Of a stretch of 64,000 nucleotides of DNA, positions 1 through 9,068 are shown one piece after another. Position numbers and translations under genes: made by a program. The notes beneath the pieces were generated by a model. It made no database searches. It saw only the letters and a list, made by a program, of their open reading frames with translations, and was not told the DNA's origin. Source of the stretch: CBFHWY01 sp965659675 (GTDB lineage: Bacteria > Bacteroidota > Bacteroidia > Flavobacteriales_G > Salibacteraceae); assembly GCA_965659675.1 (NCBI GenBank), contig CBFHWY010000001.1, positions 78,335 through 142,334 of the forward strand, written 5' to 3'. Numbering within the stretch: the first letter of the stretch is position 1; each line of letters starts with the position of its first letter.

Positions 1-1432
1 TGATCGCTTTGATGTGGATTGCAGTCCATGTGGAGGAGTGACAGGATCAAGCATTACACCAACAAATACGGATGGTACCGACGAACCTGATTACCTGGAT
101 GATGATAGTGATAACGATGGAATTTCAGATAATGTAGAGGCATATGATGACGATTATAACGATGTAGTAGATGTTGCCGCTTCGGGAATCGACTCAGATG
201 CTGACGGAATAGATGATTCTTACGATGACGATGGAGCAAGCGCGACCAACGGCGCCGGACCTGGAAACAACCAAACGCCTGCTTCGTTCCTTGACACACG
301 TCCGTCTACCACCGAAAAGAACTGGAGAGAAGCGCGTTTACCAGTTCGATCTGGTCTGGGCTCTTTCACTGTAACTAGTTCTTGTCCAACGATTTCTGGA
401 ACGGATTGGATCGATGTGGACGATGGATCTGGTAATATTGTGTTCTCGATAAATCCTAATGGAAATAACCTGGGGTCCCTATGCTGGGGCGTCAATATCT
501 TATCTGGAGTACCAGCAGTCCGAATAGATACCAATGGAGGTTATGGGGAGTATATCTTAAATCGTAATTTCTATCTAGACCCTACGAGTGATCCATCGAG
601 CTCAGTTGACCTTCGTTTTTATTCACTAACCTCAGAAATTAACGACCTTCGAACTGCTGCTAACAACGATGGCTTTAATGTAGGTACTTTCCAGTCTTTC
701 ATTGATGACTCATTGAATATCACACAATCAGAGCCGACTCCGTTGAACCTTGATGTTACAGATAATGGGGCCGTTAGTGCCAGTTTGAAGAACCCAAGCA
801 ATCAGGAATATACTGCTTCAGGATATGGCATTAATATCAGTTCTGATGATTTGGGTGAATTTGTACCATTCTTTACACCAAGACTTCCAAATGTTGCTTT
901 ACCACTAAACCTATTGAGTTTTGAGGTCAAAAAGCAAGATCAGGAAGTTGATCTGCATTGGATTGCAATAAGCTCTACATCTATAGAGCTGTATCAGATA
1001 GAGAGATCTCAGAATCTCATTGATTGGATGCAAGTCGGGATTAAAAAAGCCGTCGGACTAAGAGGTGAAAGATCAAGCTATAAGTTTACTGATGAACATC
1101 CAATTAGGGGTACGAGCTACTATCGTTTAAAGGCGGTCGATATCAATGGAGACTTTGAATATTCCGGAGTTAGACAGGTTAGCTTCGATTCGCCTGAAGA
1201 AAGTCAAACATTGCTGATATATCCCAATCCGACCAATGGAAGCTTCCAGATCCACGGCTTGCCAAATTCAGTACATGATCTTAAGATAATTGACATGCAA
1301 GGGAAGCTGGTTTATTCAGATTTGGGAAGGAATAAGACCAGCTTTAACGGCCTTATTGATCTTGCCCCAGGGGTTTATCAAGTGCAGATTATTGGCTCAG
1401 TATTGCATAGTTTACCTCTAATTGTTCGATAA
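1..1432 (+). CDS. T9SS type A secreted protein with acidic Ca-binding-type repeats (5' partial)
   Basis: The reading frame is open from the window edge (codons from base 2), so the N-terminus lies upstream. The visible 476 residues start with a Cys/Gly-rich stretch and an Asp-rich run (YLDDDSDNDGISD, DSDADGIDDSYDDDG) typical of thrombospondin type 3-like calcium-binding repeats of secreted Bacteroidota proteins. The middle (about residues 110-300) is beta-rich and not recognised. From about residue 305 a conserved module (PLNLLSFEVKKQDQEVDLHW) leads into the C-terminal signal: YPNPTNGSF, then KIIDMQGKLVY and LAPGVYQVQI. This is a classic type A Por sorting domain, so export across the outer membrane by T9SS and surface anchoring or release is expected. 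Function beyond that is unknown; an adhesin or matrix protein is plausible. Confidence 0.85.
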   Translation, partial: DRFDVDCSPCGGVTGSSITPTNTDGTDEPDYLDDDSDNDGISDNVEAYDDDYNDVVDVAASGIDSDADGIDDSYDDDGASATNGAGPGNNQTPASFLDTRPSTTEKNWREARLPVRSGLGSFTVTSSCPTISGTDWIDVDDGSGNIVFSINPNGNNLGSLCWGVNILSGVPAVRIDTNGGYGEYILNRNFYLDPTSDPSSSVDLRFYSLTSEINDLRTAANNDGFNVGTFQSFIDDSLNITQSEPTPLNLDVTDNGAVSASLKNPSNQEYTASGYGINISSDDLGEFVPFFTPRLPNVALPLNLLSFEVKKQDQEVDLHWIAISSTSIELYQIERSQNLIDWMQVGIKKAVGLRGERSSYKFTDEHPIRGTSYYRLKAVDINGDFEYSGVRQVSFDSPEESQTLLIYPNPTNGSFQIHGLPNSVHDLKIIDMQGKLVYSDLGRNKTSFNGLIDLAPGVYQVQIIGSVLHSLPLIVR

Positions 1433-1517
1433 GCCTGCTCGGGTAATCAAAAGTTAGCTGTTCAAAAGTAGAGTGCCACCTAAAGGGTATGTGCTTGCAT
1501 TATGCAAATCTTTGGGC

Positions 1518-2513
1518 ATGCTTTTGAGAAACTTTGTCATTTTACTCCTTATTGGTCTTGTGTCATGTGTCCCGGCCAGAAAGGTTGAAGAACTTCAATC
1601 AAAAATGGATAAGTGTGACGAAGAGCGTACACGACTGGCAGAAGCAGCACAAGATTTCGAGACCCAACTCAAGGAAGCCAATGTTGAGCTAAAGGACCTC
1701 AGAAAATCCGTTAAACAGCTTAAAGAAGACACAACAGCTTTGGGGAAGTCCTTCAAGCGCCTTGAACGCCAATACGACAAGCTCAATGCGGTGAATAATG
1801 ATCTTCTTTCGAAGCAAAGAAGAAGCATGGAATCGAGCGAAGCGGAAAACCGTCAACTCATGAAGGAGTTGATGATCGCTCAGGAAGAACTTCAAGTGAA
1901 GGAAGATATGCTTAGACAACTTGAAAGAGATCTTCAAGCCAAAAAGGAAAGTCTGGATCAACTGGAAAGTGAGCTAGAAGCAAGAGAAAAGAAAGTACGG
2001 GAACTTCAGGCATTGATTGATGAAAAAGACCGCGCAGTTCGGGAACTGAAAGACAGGATCACACAAGCCCTGCTCGGCTTTAAAGACAAAGGTCTTACCG
2101 TAGAAACAAAAAATGGCCGAATTCAGGTATCGATGGAGGCAAAATTACTTTTCCCAAGTGGGTCAACTTTGATTAACCCCGACGGAAAAAAAGCGCTCAT
2201 CGATCTTGCCAAAGTACTTCAGGATCAGGAAGACCTTACCATATTGGTTGAAGGACATACAGATACGGATGCCTTTAGAGGAAGAGGCGAAATTTCGGAT
2301 AACTGGGATCTGAGTGTGATGAGAGCCACCTCTGTGGTGAAGATCATGCTTCAGAATTCAAGTTTGGATCCAATGATGTTAACAGCCGCAGGGCGGGGTG
2401 AGTTTGTACCAGTTGATAGTGCAGATACTCCTGAGGCTAAAGCAAAGAACAGAAGGATAGAAATTATCCTTTCTCCAAATCTCGATCGATTGTTTGAGAT
2501 CTTGGATAACTAA
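1518..2513 (+). CDS. OmpA-family lipoprotein with long coiled coil
   Basis: 331 residues from the ATG at 1518. A longer GTG-initiated frame exists from 1473, but the ATG places an ideal lipoprotein signal at the N-terminus (MLLRNFVILLLIGLVSC, lipobox LVSC, Cys17). Residues about 25-195 are almost pure heptad-rich coiled coil (Glu/Leu/Lys/Gln). The C-terminal 110 residues form an OmpA-like peptidoglycan-binding domain: VEGHTDTDAF, WDLSVMRATSVV, and AKNRRIEIIL with the Arg that contacts diaminopimelate. The role is to tether the outer membrane to peptidoglycan, the coiled coil acting as a spacer. It is followed by a strong intrinsic terminator, so it ends its transcript. The family assignment is firm; the specific role is inferred. 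Confidence 0.9.
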   Translation: MLLRNFVILLLIGLVSCVPARKVEELQSKMDKCDEERTRLAEAAQDFETQLKEANVELKDLRKSVKQLKEDTTALGKSFKRLERQYDKLNAVNNDLLSKQRRSMESSEAENRQLMKELMIAQEELQVKEDMLRQLERDLQAKKESLDQLESELEAREKKVRELQALIDEKDRAVRELKDRITQALLGFKDKGLTVETKNGRIQVSMEAKLLFPSGSTLINPDGKKALIDLAKVLQDQEDLTILVEGHTDTDAFRGRGEISDNWDLSVMRATSVVKIMLQNSSLDPMMLTAAGRGEFVPVDSADTPEAKAKNRRIEIILSPNLDRLFEILDN

Positions 2514-2561
2514 GAACTTTCATACCCCTGAAAGATTCCTCCTAGTTTTTGTAGTTGTGAT

Positions 2562-2591
2562 AAAAGGCGGCGCTTGCCGCCTTTTTCTTTT
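2562..2591 (+). terminator. Rho-independent terminator after the OmpA-like lipoprotein gene
   Basis: A perfect 10-bp stem, AAAAGGCGGC (2562-2571) with GCCGCCTTTT (2576-2585), closes on a four-base loop GCTT and runs into TTTTTCTTTT. It lies 48 bases after the stop codon. The flanking A and T runs make it potentially bidirectional. Confidence 0.9.
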
Positions 2592-2629
2592 GGAATGATT
2601 TTATGCACTGAGCCCAGAAGCATTTGAAA

Positions 2630-2637
2630 TAAATTTG
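2630..2637 (+). promoter_or_regulatory. -7 box TAAATTTG for recJ
   Basis: Exact match to the Bacteroidota -7 consensus TAnnTTTG. Only four bases (AGGC) separate it from the recJ ATG, so transcription should begin at or next to the start codon. No clear -33 TTG was seen at the usual distance. Confidence 0.45.
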
Positions 2638-2641
2638 AGGC

Positions 2642-4348
2642 ATGCAATATCGCTGGAAATTCAAAGAAAGCCCTGCAAGGGCAGAGGTGCTTGCACTCAG
2701 TCGTGCATTGGGTGTTGATCCCATCACCTCTTCTCTGTTGATCCAGCGTGAGATCAAAAGCTTCAATGAGGCCAGAGATTTCTTTCGACCGAAGCTAGGC
2801 GATCTCCATCCTCCATTTGACATGAAGGACATGCAAAAGGCCGTAGACCGGCTTCAACAGGCTCTGGAAGAAGATCATGGCATCATGGTATTCGGAGATT
2901 ACGATGTGGATGGCACCACATCGGTAGCTCTTCTCGTTTCCTTCCTGCAAAACATTGCCTATGAAAAGCATGACTTTTATATCCCCGATCGCTACAAGGA
3001 AGGCTATGGATTGAGCAAGGATGGGATAGATGAGGCCGTTCAGAAAGGCTATCGCCTGATGGTTTGCCTCGATTGTGGGATCAAGGCGGTAGAGTTAGTT
3101 GATTATGCCAACGAACAGGGACTCGATATCATCATTTGTGATCATCACCGTCCGGGAGACCAGCTTCCAAATGCGGCAGCGATACTCGACCCAAAGCAAG
3201 ATGACTGCAATTATCCCTACAAGGAACTCAGCGGATGTGGCATTGGATTTAAGCTGATCCAGGCATGGAGTGAGTATACAGAAAGCTCAATAGATCTTGA
3301 ATCATACCTGGATCTTTGTGCCATTAGTATAGCTTGTGATATCGTTCCTATGGATGGGGAGAACAGGGTATTGAGTTACTATGGCCTAAGGCGTATCAAT
3401 CTGGAGCCGCGACCAGGAGTGAAAGCCATCTTTGAAAGGACAGGTAAGCTCAGCGAAGTTGAAAATGATAATCTGGTCTTCATCATCGGGCCGCGAATAA
3501 ATGCCGCAGGAAGAATTCGACACGCTTCTGAAGCCGCAAAGCTGCTACTGAGCACCGATGAGGTCGAACTAAATGACCTGGTCGACAAGATTGAAGAATA
3601 CAATAATGAGCGAAGGACCAAAGACAAGGATACCACAGAACATGCCCTTCAGATGATCAGTGAGGATGAATTTCTCAGCCAGTCTGAATCTACGGTACTA
3701 TATCATCATACCTGGCACAAGGGTGTAGTGGGCATTGTGGCCTCGCGACTGATTGAAAAGTACTACCGCCCCACTATCGTCTTAACGGAATCAGAAGGAA
3801 AGTTGAGCGGCTCAGCGCGTTCGGTTCACGACTTTGACGTTTATGAGGCTATAGATGCCTGTAGCGAGGAGCTCATTCAGTTTGGAGGTCACAAATATGC
3901 AGCAGGGCTTACGATGGATCTCGACCGCTTTGAACGCTTTAAAGAACGCTTTGAACAGGAGGTCAGCAAACGGATCAGAAAAGACCAAAAGATACCTGAG
4001 CTATTGATCGACCTGGAACTGAAGCTATCAGACATCAATTTAAGGCTATATCGACGCATTCGACAAATGGCACCATTTGGTCCGGCCAACATGAAACCAC
4101 TTTTTATGACCAAAGTATTGAAAGAGGCGGGAAGTAAAAAAGTGGGAAGTGATAAGACCCATCTTAAAACAACACTCAAAGATCCCGATGGTGCTTTGAT
4201 CAAAGGAATCGCTTTTGGAATGGCGGATAAACTGGAGCTTTTGAACACTGGAGAAGCTGTGGATGTTGTGTACACACTTGAGCTAAACGAGTGGAGAGGA
4301 AGGCAAAACGTGGAAATGATGATCAAGGATATTCGCCCGCATTCTTGA
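2642..4348 (+). CDS. recJ: Single-stranded-DNA-specific exonuclease RecJ
   Basis: 568 residues, the normal length for RecJ. It degrades single-stranded DNA 5' to 3' in recombination and mismatch or base excision repair. All DHH-family signatures are present: motif I FGDYDVDGTTS (Asp86, Asp88, Asp90), the DHH triad at 167-169 (CDHHRPGD), the SGCGIGFKL stretch, GPRINAAGRIRHA, and a DHHA1 domain with GGHKYAAGL (residues 415-423). The C-terminal approximately 110 residues are the OB-like domain. The start is the first ATG after a TAnnTTTG box four bases upstream, which leaves no room for a leader. lysS follows 49 bases downstream with its own promoter box. Identification is secure. Confidence 0.97.
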   Translation: MQYRWKFKESPARAEVLALSRALGVDPITSSLLIQREIKSFNEARDFFRPKLGDLHPPFDMKDMQKAVDRLQQALEEDHGIMVFGDYDVDGTTSVALLVSFLQNIAYEKHDFYIPDRYKEGYGLSKDGIDEAVQKGYRLMVCLDCGIKAVELVDYANEQGLDIIICDHHRPGDQLPNAAAILDPKQDDCNYPYKELSGCGIGFKLIQAWSEYTESSIDLESYLDLCAISIACDIVPMDGENRVLSYYGLRRINLEPRPGVKAIFERTGKLSEVENDNLVFIIGPRINAAGRIRHASEAAKLLLSTDEVELNDLVDKIEEYNNERRTKDKDTTEHALQMISEDEFLSQSESTVLYHHTWHKGVVGIVASRLIEKYYRPTIVLTESEGKLSGSARSVHDFDVYEAIDACSEELIQFGGHKYAAGLTMDLDRFERFKERFEQEVSKRIRKDQKIPELLIDLELKLSDINLRLYRRIRQMAPFGPANMKPLFMTKVLKEAGSKKVGSDKTHLKTTLKDPDGALIKGIAFGMADKLELLNTGEAVDVVYTLELNEWRGRQNVEMMIKDIRPHS

Positions 4349-4362
4349 GTCATTTGAAGCAC

Positions 4363-4370
4363 TATCTTTG
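4363..4370 (+). promoter_or_regulatory. -7 box TATCTTTG for lysS
   Basis: Exact TAnnTTTG match between recJ and lysS, 27 bases before the lysS ATG. A TTG at 4345-4347 sits 15 bases upstream, slightly short for a -33 element. Confidence 0.45.
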
Positions 4371-4397
4371 CCGACCTTTAAAAGGACATAAATTACA

Positions 4398-6140
4398 ATG
4401 AGTCAGCAACTTTCAGAACAGGAATCGGTACGTAGACAAGCACTGGCGGAAATGAGAAGATTAGGCATCGAGCCTTATCCCGCCGCAATGTATGAGGTCA
4501 CAGCAATGGCCAATGAGGTGAAAGAGGGCTTTAAGCAAGAAGGTGATTTTGCTGAAGTGAGCCTGGCGGGACGTATCATGAGTCGCCGTATCATGGGTAA
4601 AGCCAGCTTTGCCGAGCTGATGGATTCAAGTGGACGGATTCAGGTGTATGTCAGCAGAGACGATATCTGTGAAGGGGAAGACAAAACACTATACAATACT
4701 GTATTCAAGCGCTTACTTGATATTGGAGACTTTATTGGAGTGAAAGGCTTTGCTTTTAAAACAAAAGTTGGTGAGACAACTATTCATGTCACTGAGTTGA
4801 CAGTGCTTTCGAAGTCGATCCGGCCCTTACCCATTGTTAAAACCGATGCCGACGGGAAGGTACATGATGCTTTCAGCGATCCCGAGCTGCGATATCGTCA
4901 GCGTTATGTGGACCTGGTTGTGAACGAAGGAGTGAAGGACACTTTCATGAAACGCAATAAGATCTTCAGTACCATGAGGGACTTCTTTAATGGTAAGGGC
5001 TACATGGAAGTCGAGACTCCTATTCTACAACCTATTCCTGGTGGGGCTGCGGCGCGTCCATTTGTGACGCACCACAACGCGCTAGATATGCCACTTTATT
5101 TGCGAATTGCAAATGAGCTGTACTTGAAGCGATTGATCGTTGGAGGCTTTGAAGGAGTGTATGAATTTGCCAAAGACTTCCGCAACGAGGGAATGGATCG
5201 TACCCACAATCCTGAGTTCACCGTTATGGAGATCTATGTTGCCTATAAGGATTATCACTGGATGATGGACTTCACCGAGGAGATGATCGAGAAGGTGGCT
5301 ATGGCTGTCAATGGATCAACGGATATCACCTTCAACGGGAAAGAAATTAGCTTAAAGCCACCATTCAAAAGAATATCGATGGCTGATGCCATCAAAGAAC
5401 ATACGGACTTCGACATCAACGGCAAGTCGGAAAATGACATTCGTGCTTTCTGTTTGGATCAGGGAGTAGAAGTGGATGAAAGCATGGGTAAAGGAAAGCT
5501 CATCGACGAACTATTTGGTGAGAAGTGTGAAGAGCACTATGTGCAGCCAACCTTCATTACCGACTACCCTGTTGAGATGTCGCCGCTTTGCAAAAAACAC
5601 CGGGATAACCCAGAACTCACTGAACGTTTTGAGCTGATCATCAATGGAACGGAGTACGCCAATGCCTATTCAGAGTTGAATGATCCAATTGACCAGTTAG
5701 AACGCTTCCAGGATCAGTTGAAATTGAGCGAAAAAGGAGACGATGAAGCCATGTTCATTGATATGGACTTTGTACGCGCCTTGGAATACGGAATGCCACC
5801 TACTTCGGGTATGGGTATTGGCATCGATCGTTTGGCCATGCTATTGACCGACAACACCAGTATTCAGGAAGTACTGTTCTTTCCGCAGATGCGACCTGAG
5901 AAATCGCAGATTTCTCAGGAGCCTCAAGCTTCAAGCGACAAGCATCAAGCCGATTTGAGCGAAAACGAAGCGCTCGTCATGAAGAGTTTAACCGAGGAGG
6001 GTCCAATGGATTTGGGTGAGGTGAAGGAAGCCGTTGGACTCAGCAACAAACAATGGGATAAGAGCCTCAAGAGCCTTCGTCAGAAAGAGCTGATCACCAT
6101 TACTAAAAGCGATGAGGGTTTATTCGTTGAGAAGCTTTAA
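4398..6140 (+). CDS. lysS: Lysine--tRNA ligase (class II) with C-terminal winged-helix-like extension
   Basis: 580 residues. It charges tRNA-Lys in the cytoplasm. An N-terminal OB-fold anticodon-binding domain (about 55-145) precedes the class II core: motif 2 [15 protein letters not shown] (Arg262, Glu264) and motif 3 [15 protein letters not shown] (Arg478). Typical bacterial LysRS stops near the QMRPE motif, here residue 501. This protein continues for 79 residues: a polar linker (about 502-520) and then a compact segment that looks like a small winged helix ([37 protein letters not shown]). Similar tails are, to my recollection, common in Bacteroidota LysRS. A diverged copy of the last 34 residues lies 1.3 kb downstream at 7468-7569. 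Confidence 0.97.
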   Translation: MSQQLSEQESVRRQALAEMRRLGIEPYPAAMYEVTAMANEVKEGFKQEGDFAEVSLAGRIMSRRIMGKASFAELMDSSGRIQVYVSRDDICEGEDKTLYNTVFKRLLDIGDFIGVKGFAFKTKVGETTIHVTELTVLSKSIRPLPIVKTDADGKVHDAFSDPELRYRQRYVDLVVNEGVKDTFMKRNKIFSTMRDFFNGKGYMEVETPILQPIPGGAAARPFVTHHNALDMPLYLRIANELYLKRLIVGGFEGVYEFAKDFRNEGMDRTHNPEFTVMEIYVAYKDYHWMMDFTEEMIEKVAMAVNGSTDITFNGKEISLKPPFKRISMADAIKEHTDFDINGKSENDIRAFCLDQGVEVDESMGKGKLIDELFGEKCEEHYVQPTFITDYPVEMSPLCKKHRDNPELTERFELIINGTEYANAYSELNDPIDQLERFQDQLKLSEKGDDEAMFIDMDFVRALEYGMPPTSGMGIGIDRLAMLLTDNTSIQEVLFFPQMRPEKSQISQEPQASSDKHQADLSENEALVMKSLTEEGPMDLGEVKEAVGLSNKQWDKSLKSLRQKELITITKSDEGLFVEKL

Positions 6141-6255
6141 CTCTGAATTTTATTGAGGCTTTGCTTACCTTTCCTTAAAGAGTAGAATGATCAGTTGATT
6201 ATAAGCTTGCCTCCACGGCTTTGAGCTTCACGATTTTAGGCCATTCGAGACACCA

Positions 6256-7386
6256 TTAAAAGGCTTCTCCGATAAAGAAGTAGAAACCTGACCCTTCGGA
6301 TGTGAAGGCGATATCAAAACGGGTATAAACGTCTTTTTTCGGGAATATTAGGAATCGTGGACCCAAGCCAGCGGTCCAACGAATCTTATTGACTTGGAAG
6401 CCCGCAAAATTGGGTGCAACCTGCCCTGCTGAAGCAAAGGCCGAAAAACCCCAGCGCTTTGCAAAAGGCAGGGGCAACATCCTAAACTCAGTTTGCCCAG
6501 CAATGAGATTTTTGTCGCGATACCTGCCTAAGTAATAACCCCTCATCAGGCGTTCTCCGCCCATAAGCGCCAATTGATTGAAAGGAACTGTACCATCTGT
6601 GAATTGTCCGTAAAGCTGGAACGCCAGAACATTTCGTTCACCCACGGGGCGAAAAAATCGCAGATCTGCAAAAAGAGAATTGAATGAAAATGTACTTCCC
6701 CATTGAGGTTGACTACTTAACCAGGCGAGTTCGGCAAATAATCCATCACGCACGTTGAGTAAATTATGCCTGTTGTCGTATAATATACCCCAACCGAGCG
6801 ATAGGTCAAAAAAACCATTTCGTCCGATTGGATAATTAAAGGTTTCGGGTTCTTCAATATCGAAGCTAACATTCTGCATGAGTTCAAGATCAACCTCTGG
6901 TCCAGTGTAAAGAGAAGGCAGAAGTTTTATCAATGCTCGCTCCCTAAAGCGAAATTCAGAGGCTGAAATATTTGCGGATACCTTAGGAGCAGTGGATGGA
7001 CCAATGCCGTAATAGGCAAGGGGAAAGGTTTGGTATTTTATGAGTCCTAAGAAGAAGAACTGATCGCGATTGGTGTAGATCGCATGATCTATAAAACCCC
7101 CAAACTGTTTTTCGAGAGTTCCAAAGGCAAAGGAGGAAACTTCAGAGAGGCGGTTGGCTGTATCACGTTTGGCACGATAAAGAAGAACTGAACTAAACCC
7201 AAATTCGAAATTTGTTTCAGGGGCGTAAGCCAAAGTTGGATATGTAATGAACTTAGGTTTGGCGGCTGGGGTGGTGTCTTGAAGTATGGACTGCAAATAG
7301 CGTTTCACAATCGACTGACTGACTGAGTGGAATGAGAGCCCACAAAGAAATAGAGCAAGGCAAGTTGTTCGCAGCAATTGAATCAT
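6256..7386 (-). CDS. Stand-alone Omp85-superfamily (BamA/TamA barrel) outer membrane protein
   Basis: 376 residues with a Sec signal (LALFLCGLSFHSVSQ, cleavage near residue 24). The rest is alternating aromatic beta-barrel sequence. LMGGERLMRGYYLGRYRDK matches the conserved Omp85 loop-6 region with its RGY motif, and the C-terminus GSGFYFFIGEAF ends in an aromatic residue as barrel proteins do. At about 350 mature residues there is room only for the 16-strand barrel: POTRA domains are absent, unlike BamA or TamA. Such POTRA-less barrels are known in Bacteroidota as D15/surface-antigen family proteins of unclear function. It is inverted relative to lysS and the FG-GAP gene, and lies between lysS and a duplicated LysRS tail, which suggests it arrived by insertion. 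Confidence 0.82.
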   Translation of the reverse strand: MIQLLRTTCLALFLCGLSFHSVSQSIVKRYLQSILQDTTPAAKPKFITYPTLAYAPETNFEFGFSSVLLYRAKRDTANRLSEVSSFAFGTLEKQFGGFIDHAIYTNRDQFFFLGLIKYQTFPLAYYGIGPSTAPKVSANISASEFRFRERALIKLLPSLYTGPEVDLELMQNVSFDIEEPETFNYPIGRNGFFDLSLGWGILYDNRHNLLNVRDGLFAELAWLSSQPQWGSTFSFNSLFADLRFFRPVGERNVLAFQLYGQFTDGTVPFNQLALMGGERLMRGYYLGRYRDKNLIAGQTEFRMLPLPFAKRWGFSAFASAGQVAPNFAGFQVNKIRWTAGLGPRFLIFPKKDVYTRFDIAFTSEGSGFYFFIGEAF

Positions 7387-7732
7387 CTATTCATAAAATC
7401 GGGCGAAGGTAAATAGAGCATAGCTATTGTTTTATGGCTTGTATTTCAATTTTCTGCACAAAGGTCCGGTTTGAGCAACAAGCCATGGGATAAGTCCATT
7501 AAAGGCCTATCGAAGTATGGAATTACCAGGGTTAGCAAAGACGATTCTGGTTTGTGGGTTGAGCATCTGTTAATGAATGATTGAAATTGTAGAAGGCTAA
7601 ATGTAAAGATTGAACTTTGGCCCTTGAAATTTTGCAAATTGACTTCCGGCGCAGCCACAAGAGCAACAGAAAAGGGAAATGGATTAAAAACTCTCAAAAA
7701 AAGAACTTAACTTTCGGTTCAAATTAGCCCTT
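7387..7732. other. Intergenic region between the inverted OMP gene and the FG-GAP gene
   Basis: 346 bases without an intact gene. It holds the LysRS tail remnant (7468-7569, listed separately) and, near its right end, TAACTTTC at 7708-7715, one mismatch from the -7 consensus, 17 bases before the next ATG. A reverse-strand open frame across 7446-7697 has no recognisable features and is taken as chance. Confidence 0.6.
7468..7569 (+). pseudogene. Diverged remnant of the LysRS C-terminal tail
   Basis: Translated on the plus strand, 34 codons align without gaps to the last 34 residues of LysS in this window: GLSNKPWDKSIKGL against [14 protein letters not shown], and GLWVEHL against GLFVEKL. By hand count 18 of 34 residues and 63 of 102 bases are identical. 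The frame has a stop at 7414 upstream with no LysRS-like sequence before the remnant, and reads on past the homologous end to a TGA at 7582-7584. There is no start codon in a sensible place, so it is a fragment and not a gene. It lies in the same orientation as lysS with the inverted OMP gene between them. Confidence 0.75.
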
Positions 7733-8899
7733 ATGTTGCGATTTTATCTGGGAATTGCCCTCTTTACAAGCCTTTCGTTTCAATCATTTGCCCAAAACAT
7801 TCCTTTTCACGAAGACACGGGTCTCGCCATAGGTGTTAAGCCAACCGAAGTCAGCACTGTAGATTTGGATTATGGAGACATTGATGGGGATGGTGACTAT
7901 GACCTCATCGTGGTGCACATCGCGGGAGAAGCGGAACAAATAGAATTCTACATCAATTCAGGTGATCACAACTTCCGTTATAACAACGGAATTGAGATCG
8001 AAAAGGCCAGGTCGACAGCCGTTAAACTGGGTGATCTAGACAATGATGGTGACCTTGATGTGGTGGTTGCGCGCTTTTCGGGGAAGAACCGCATCTATTA
8101 CAATCAGGGAGATTTGGTTTTTAAGAACAAAGGGGGAACATTCGGACATACCAAACACACGATCCATGATCTGCACATCGCTGATATGGACCACGATGGC
8201 CATAACGATATCGTGGTGGCTTACCACAAAGGACGCAATGAGATATGGTTGAATGACGGGTCTGGAAAATACCGACATGCCCACCATTTTGGCGCTCATT
8301 ACAACACTTCATATCATATTGAAGTTGCCGACTTTAATCAGGACGGCTTTAACGATATCGTTGAAGTGAACTCTAAAGGCCAGAAGAATTTTCTGTACTT
8401 GAGCAAGGGAGCCAAGCTCCATTATCGCGTTGTTTCTTTCGGACATTCAAATCTCGATAGTCGAGCAGTAGCAGTAGGCGACATGGATGATGATGGAAAT
8501 ATGGATATCATGATCGGGAATTATGGAGCACACAATCAACTCTTCCATATGACCAATAAAGGAGAGTTTAGAGATACAGTGCTCTTTGGTGCTTCCAAAG
8601 AAAAAACGCCCGACCTCTTTGTTGTGGACATGAATAACGATGGGAAAAAAGACATCCTCTGCGCACACATGGGCAAACCAAACTCCATTTTCATCGCCAC
8701 AGATGACCCGAAAAAGTTTAACCGCCAGAATATGAACGAACATATCTTTAATACAAGCTCGATTGTAGGGCTCGACCTAAATCAGGATGGACTCATTGAC
8801 ATAGCAGAGACCAACATGAATCACAAGAACGTATACTACACCCAGGATTCGATTCCATCAGATAGCGCTATTGTCCCTTCAGTACCTGTTGGGAAGTGA
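7733..8899 (+). CDS. Secreted FG-GAP/VCBS repeat protein
   Basis: 388 residues. A signal peptide (YLGIALFTSLSFQSFAQ, cleavage after Gln21) is followed by about seven repeats of a beta-propeller blade carrying the calcium-binding pattern DxDxDGxxD: DIDGDGDYDLIVVH, DLDNDGDLDVVVA, DMDHDGHNDIVVA, DFNQDGFNDIVEV, DMDDDGNMDIMIG, DMNNDGKKDILCA, DLNQDGLIDIAE. These are FG-GAP/VCBS repeats as in integrin-alpha-like propellers. The protein ends in a short Pro/Ser-rich tail (SVPVGK) with no T9SS sorting domain, so it probably stays periplasmic or is exported another way. The ligand is unknown. It is transcribed convergently with the next gene. Confidence 0.85.
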   Translation: MLRFYLGIALFTSLSFQSFAQNIPFHEDTGLAIGVKPTEVSTVDLDYGDIDGDGDYDLIVVHIAGEAEQIEFYINSGDHNFRYNNGIEIEKARSTAVKLGDLDNDGDLDVVVARFSGKNRIYYNQGDLVFKNKGGTFGHTKHTIHDLHIADMDHDGHNDIVVAYHKGRNEIWLNDGSGKYRHAHHFGAHYNTSYHIEVADFNQDGFNDIVEVNSKGQKNFLYLSKGAKLHYRVVSFGHSNLDSRAVAVGDMDDDGNMDIMIGNYGAHNQLFHMTNKGEFRDTVLFGASKEKTPDLFVVDMNNDGKKDILCAHMGKPNSIFIATDDPKKFNRQNMNEHIFNTSSIVGLDLNQDGLIDIAETNMNHKNVYYTQDSIPSDSAIVPSVPVGK

Positions 8900-9008
8900 T
8901 TGTAGGTCTTTAAAGCCAAAGTATGCCTGGGTGGTGCAACAGGAGTATATTTTCTGCTAATAGCATTCAACATTATTTTAAGCTGCATAACGAGTAGAGA
9001 AAAACACC

Positions 9009-9042
9009 AAAAAGAAAAAGCCACCCCCAAAATGGAAGCGGC
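9009..9042 (-). terminator. Rho-independent terminator for the choice-of-anchor gene
   Basis: Read on the minus strand, GCCGCTTCC and GGGGGTGGC form a nine-pair stem (three of the pairs are G-U) over loop ATTTT, followed by TTTTTCTTTTT. On the plus strand the same sequence pairs worse, so it serves the minus-strand gene ending at 9069. Confidence 0.7.
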
Positions 9043-9068
9043 CTTTCTAAATCAGAATTATGAAAAGT

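Noticed and set aside
2542..2832. Reverse-strand frame over the recJ start
   Set aside because: It would read through the strong terminator hairpin and has no family resemblance.
3889..4362. Reverse-strand 157-codon frame over the recJ end
   Set aside because: Antisense of conserved RecJ sequence, Ser/Leu-rich as expected of a shadow frame.
7446..7697. Reverse-strand open frame in the intergenic region
   Set aside because: It runs antisense to the LysRS tail remnant, has no signal, domain or promoter, and its composition looks random.
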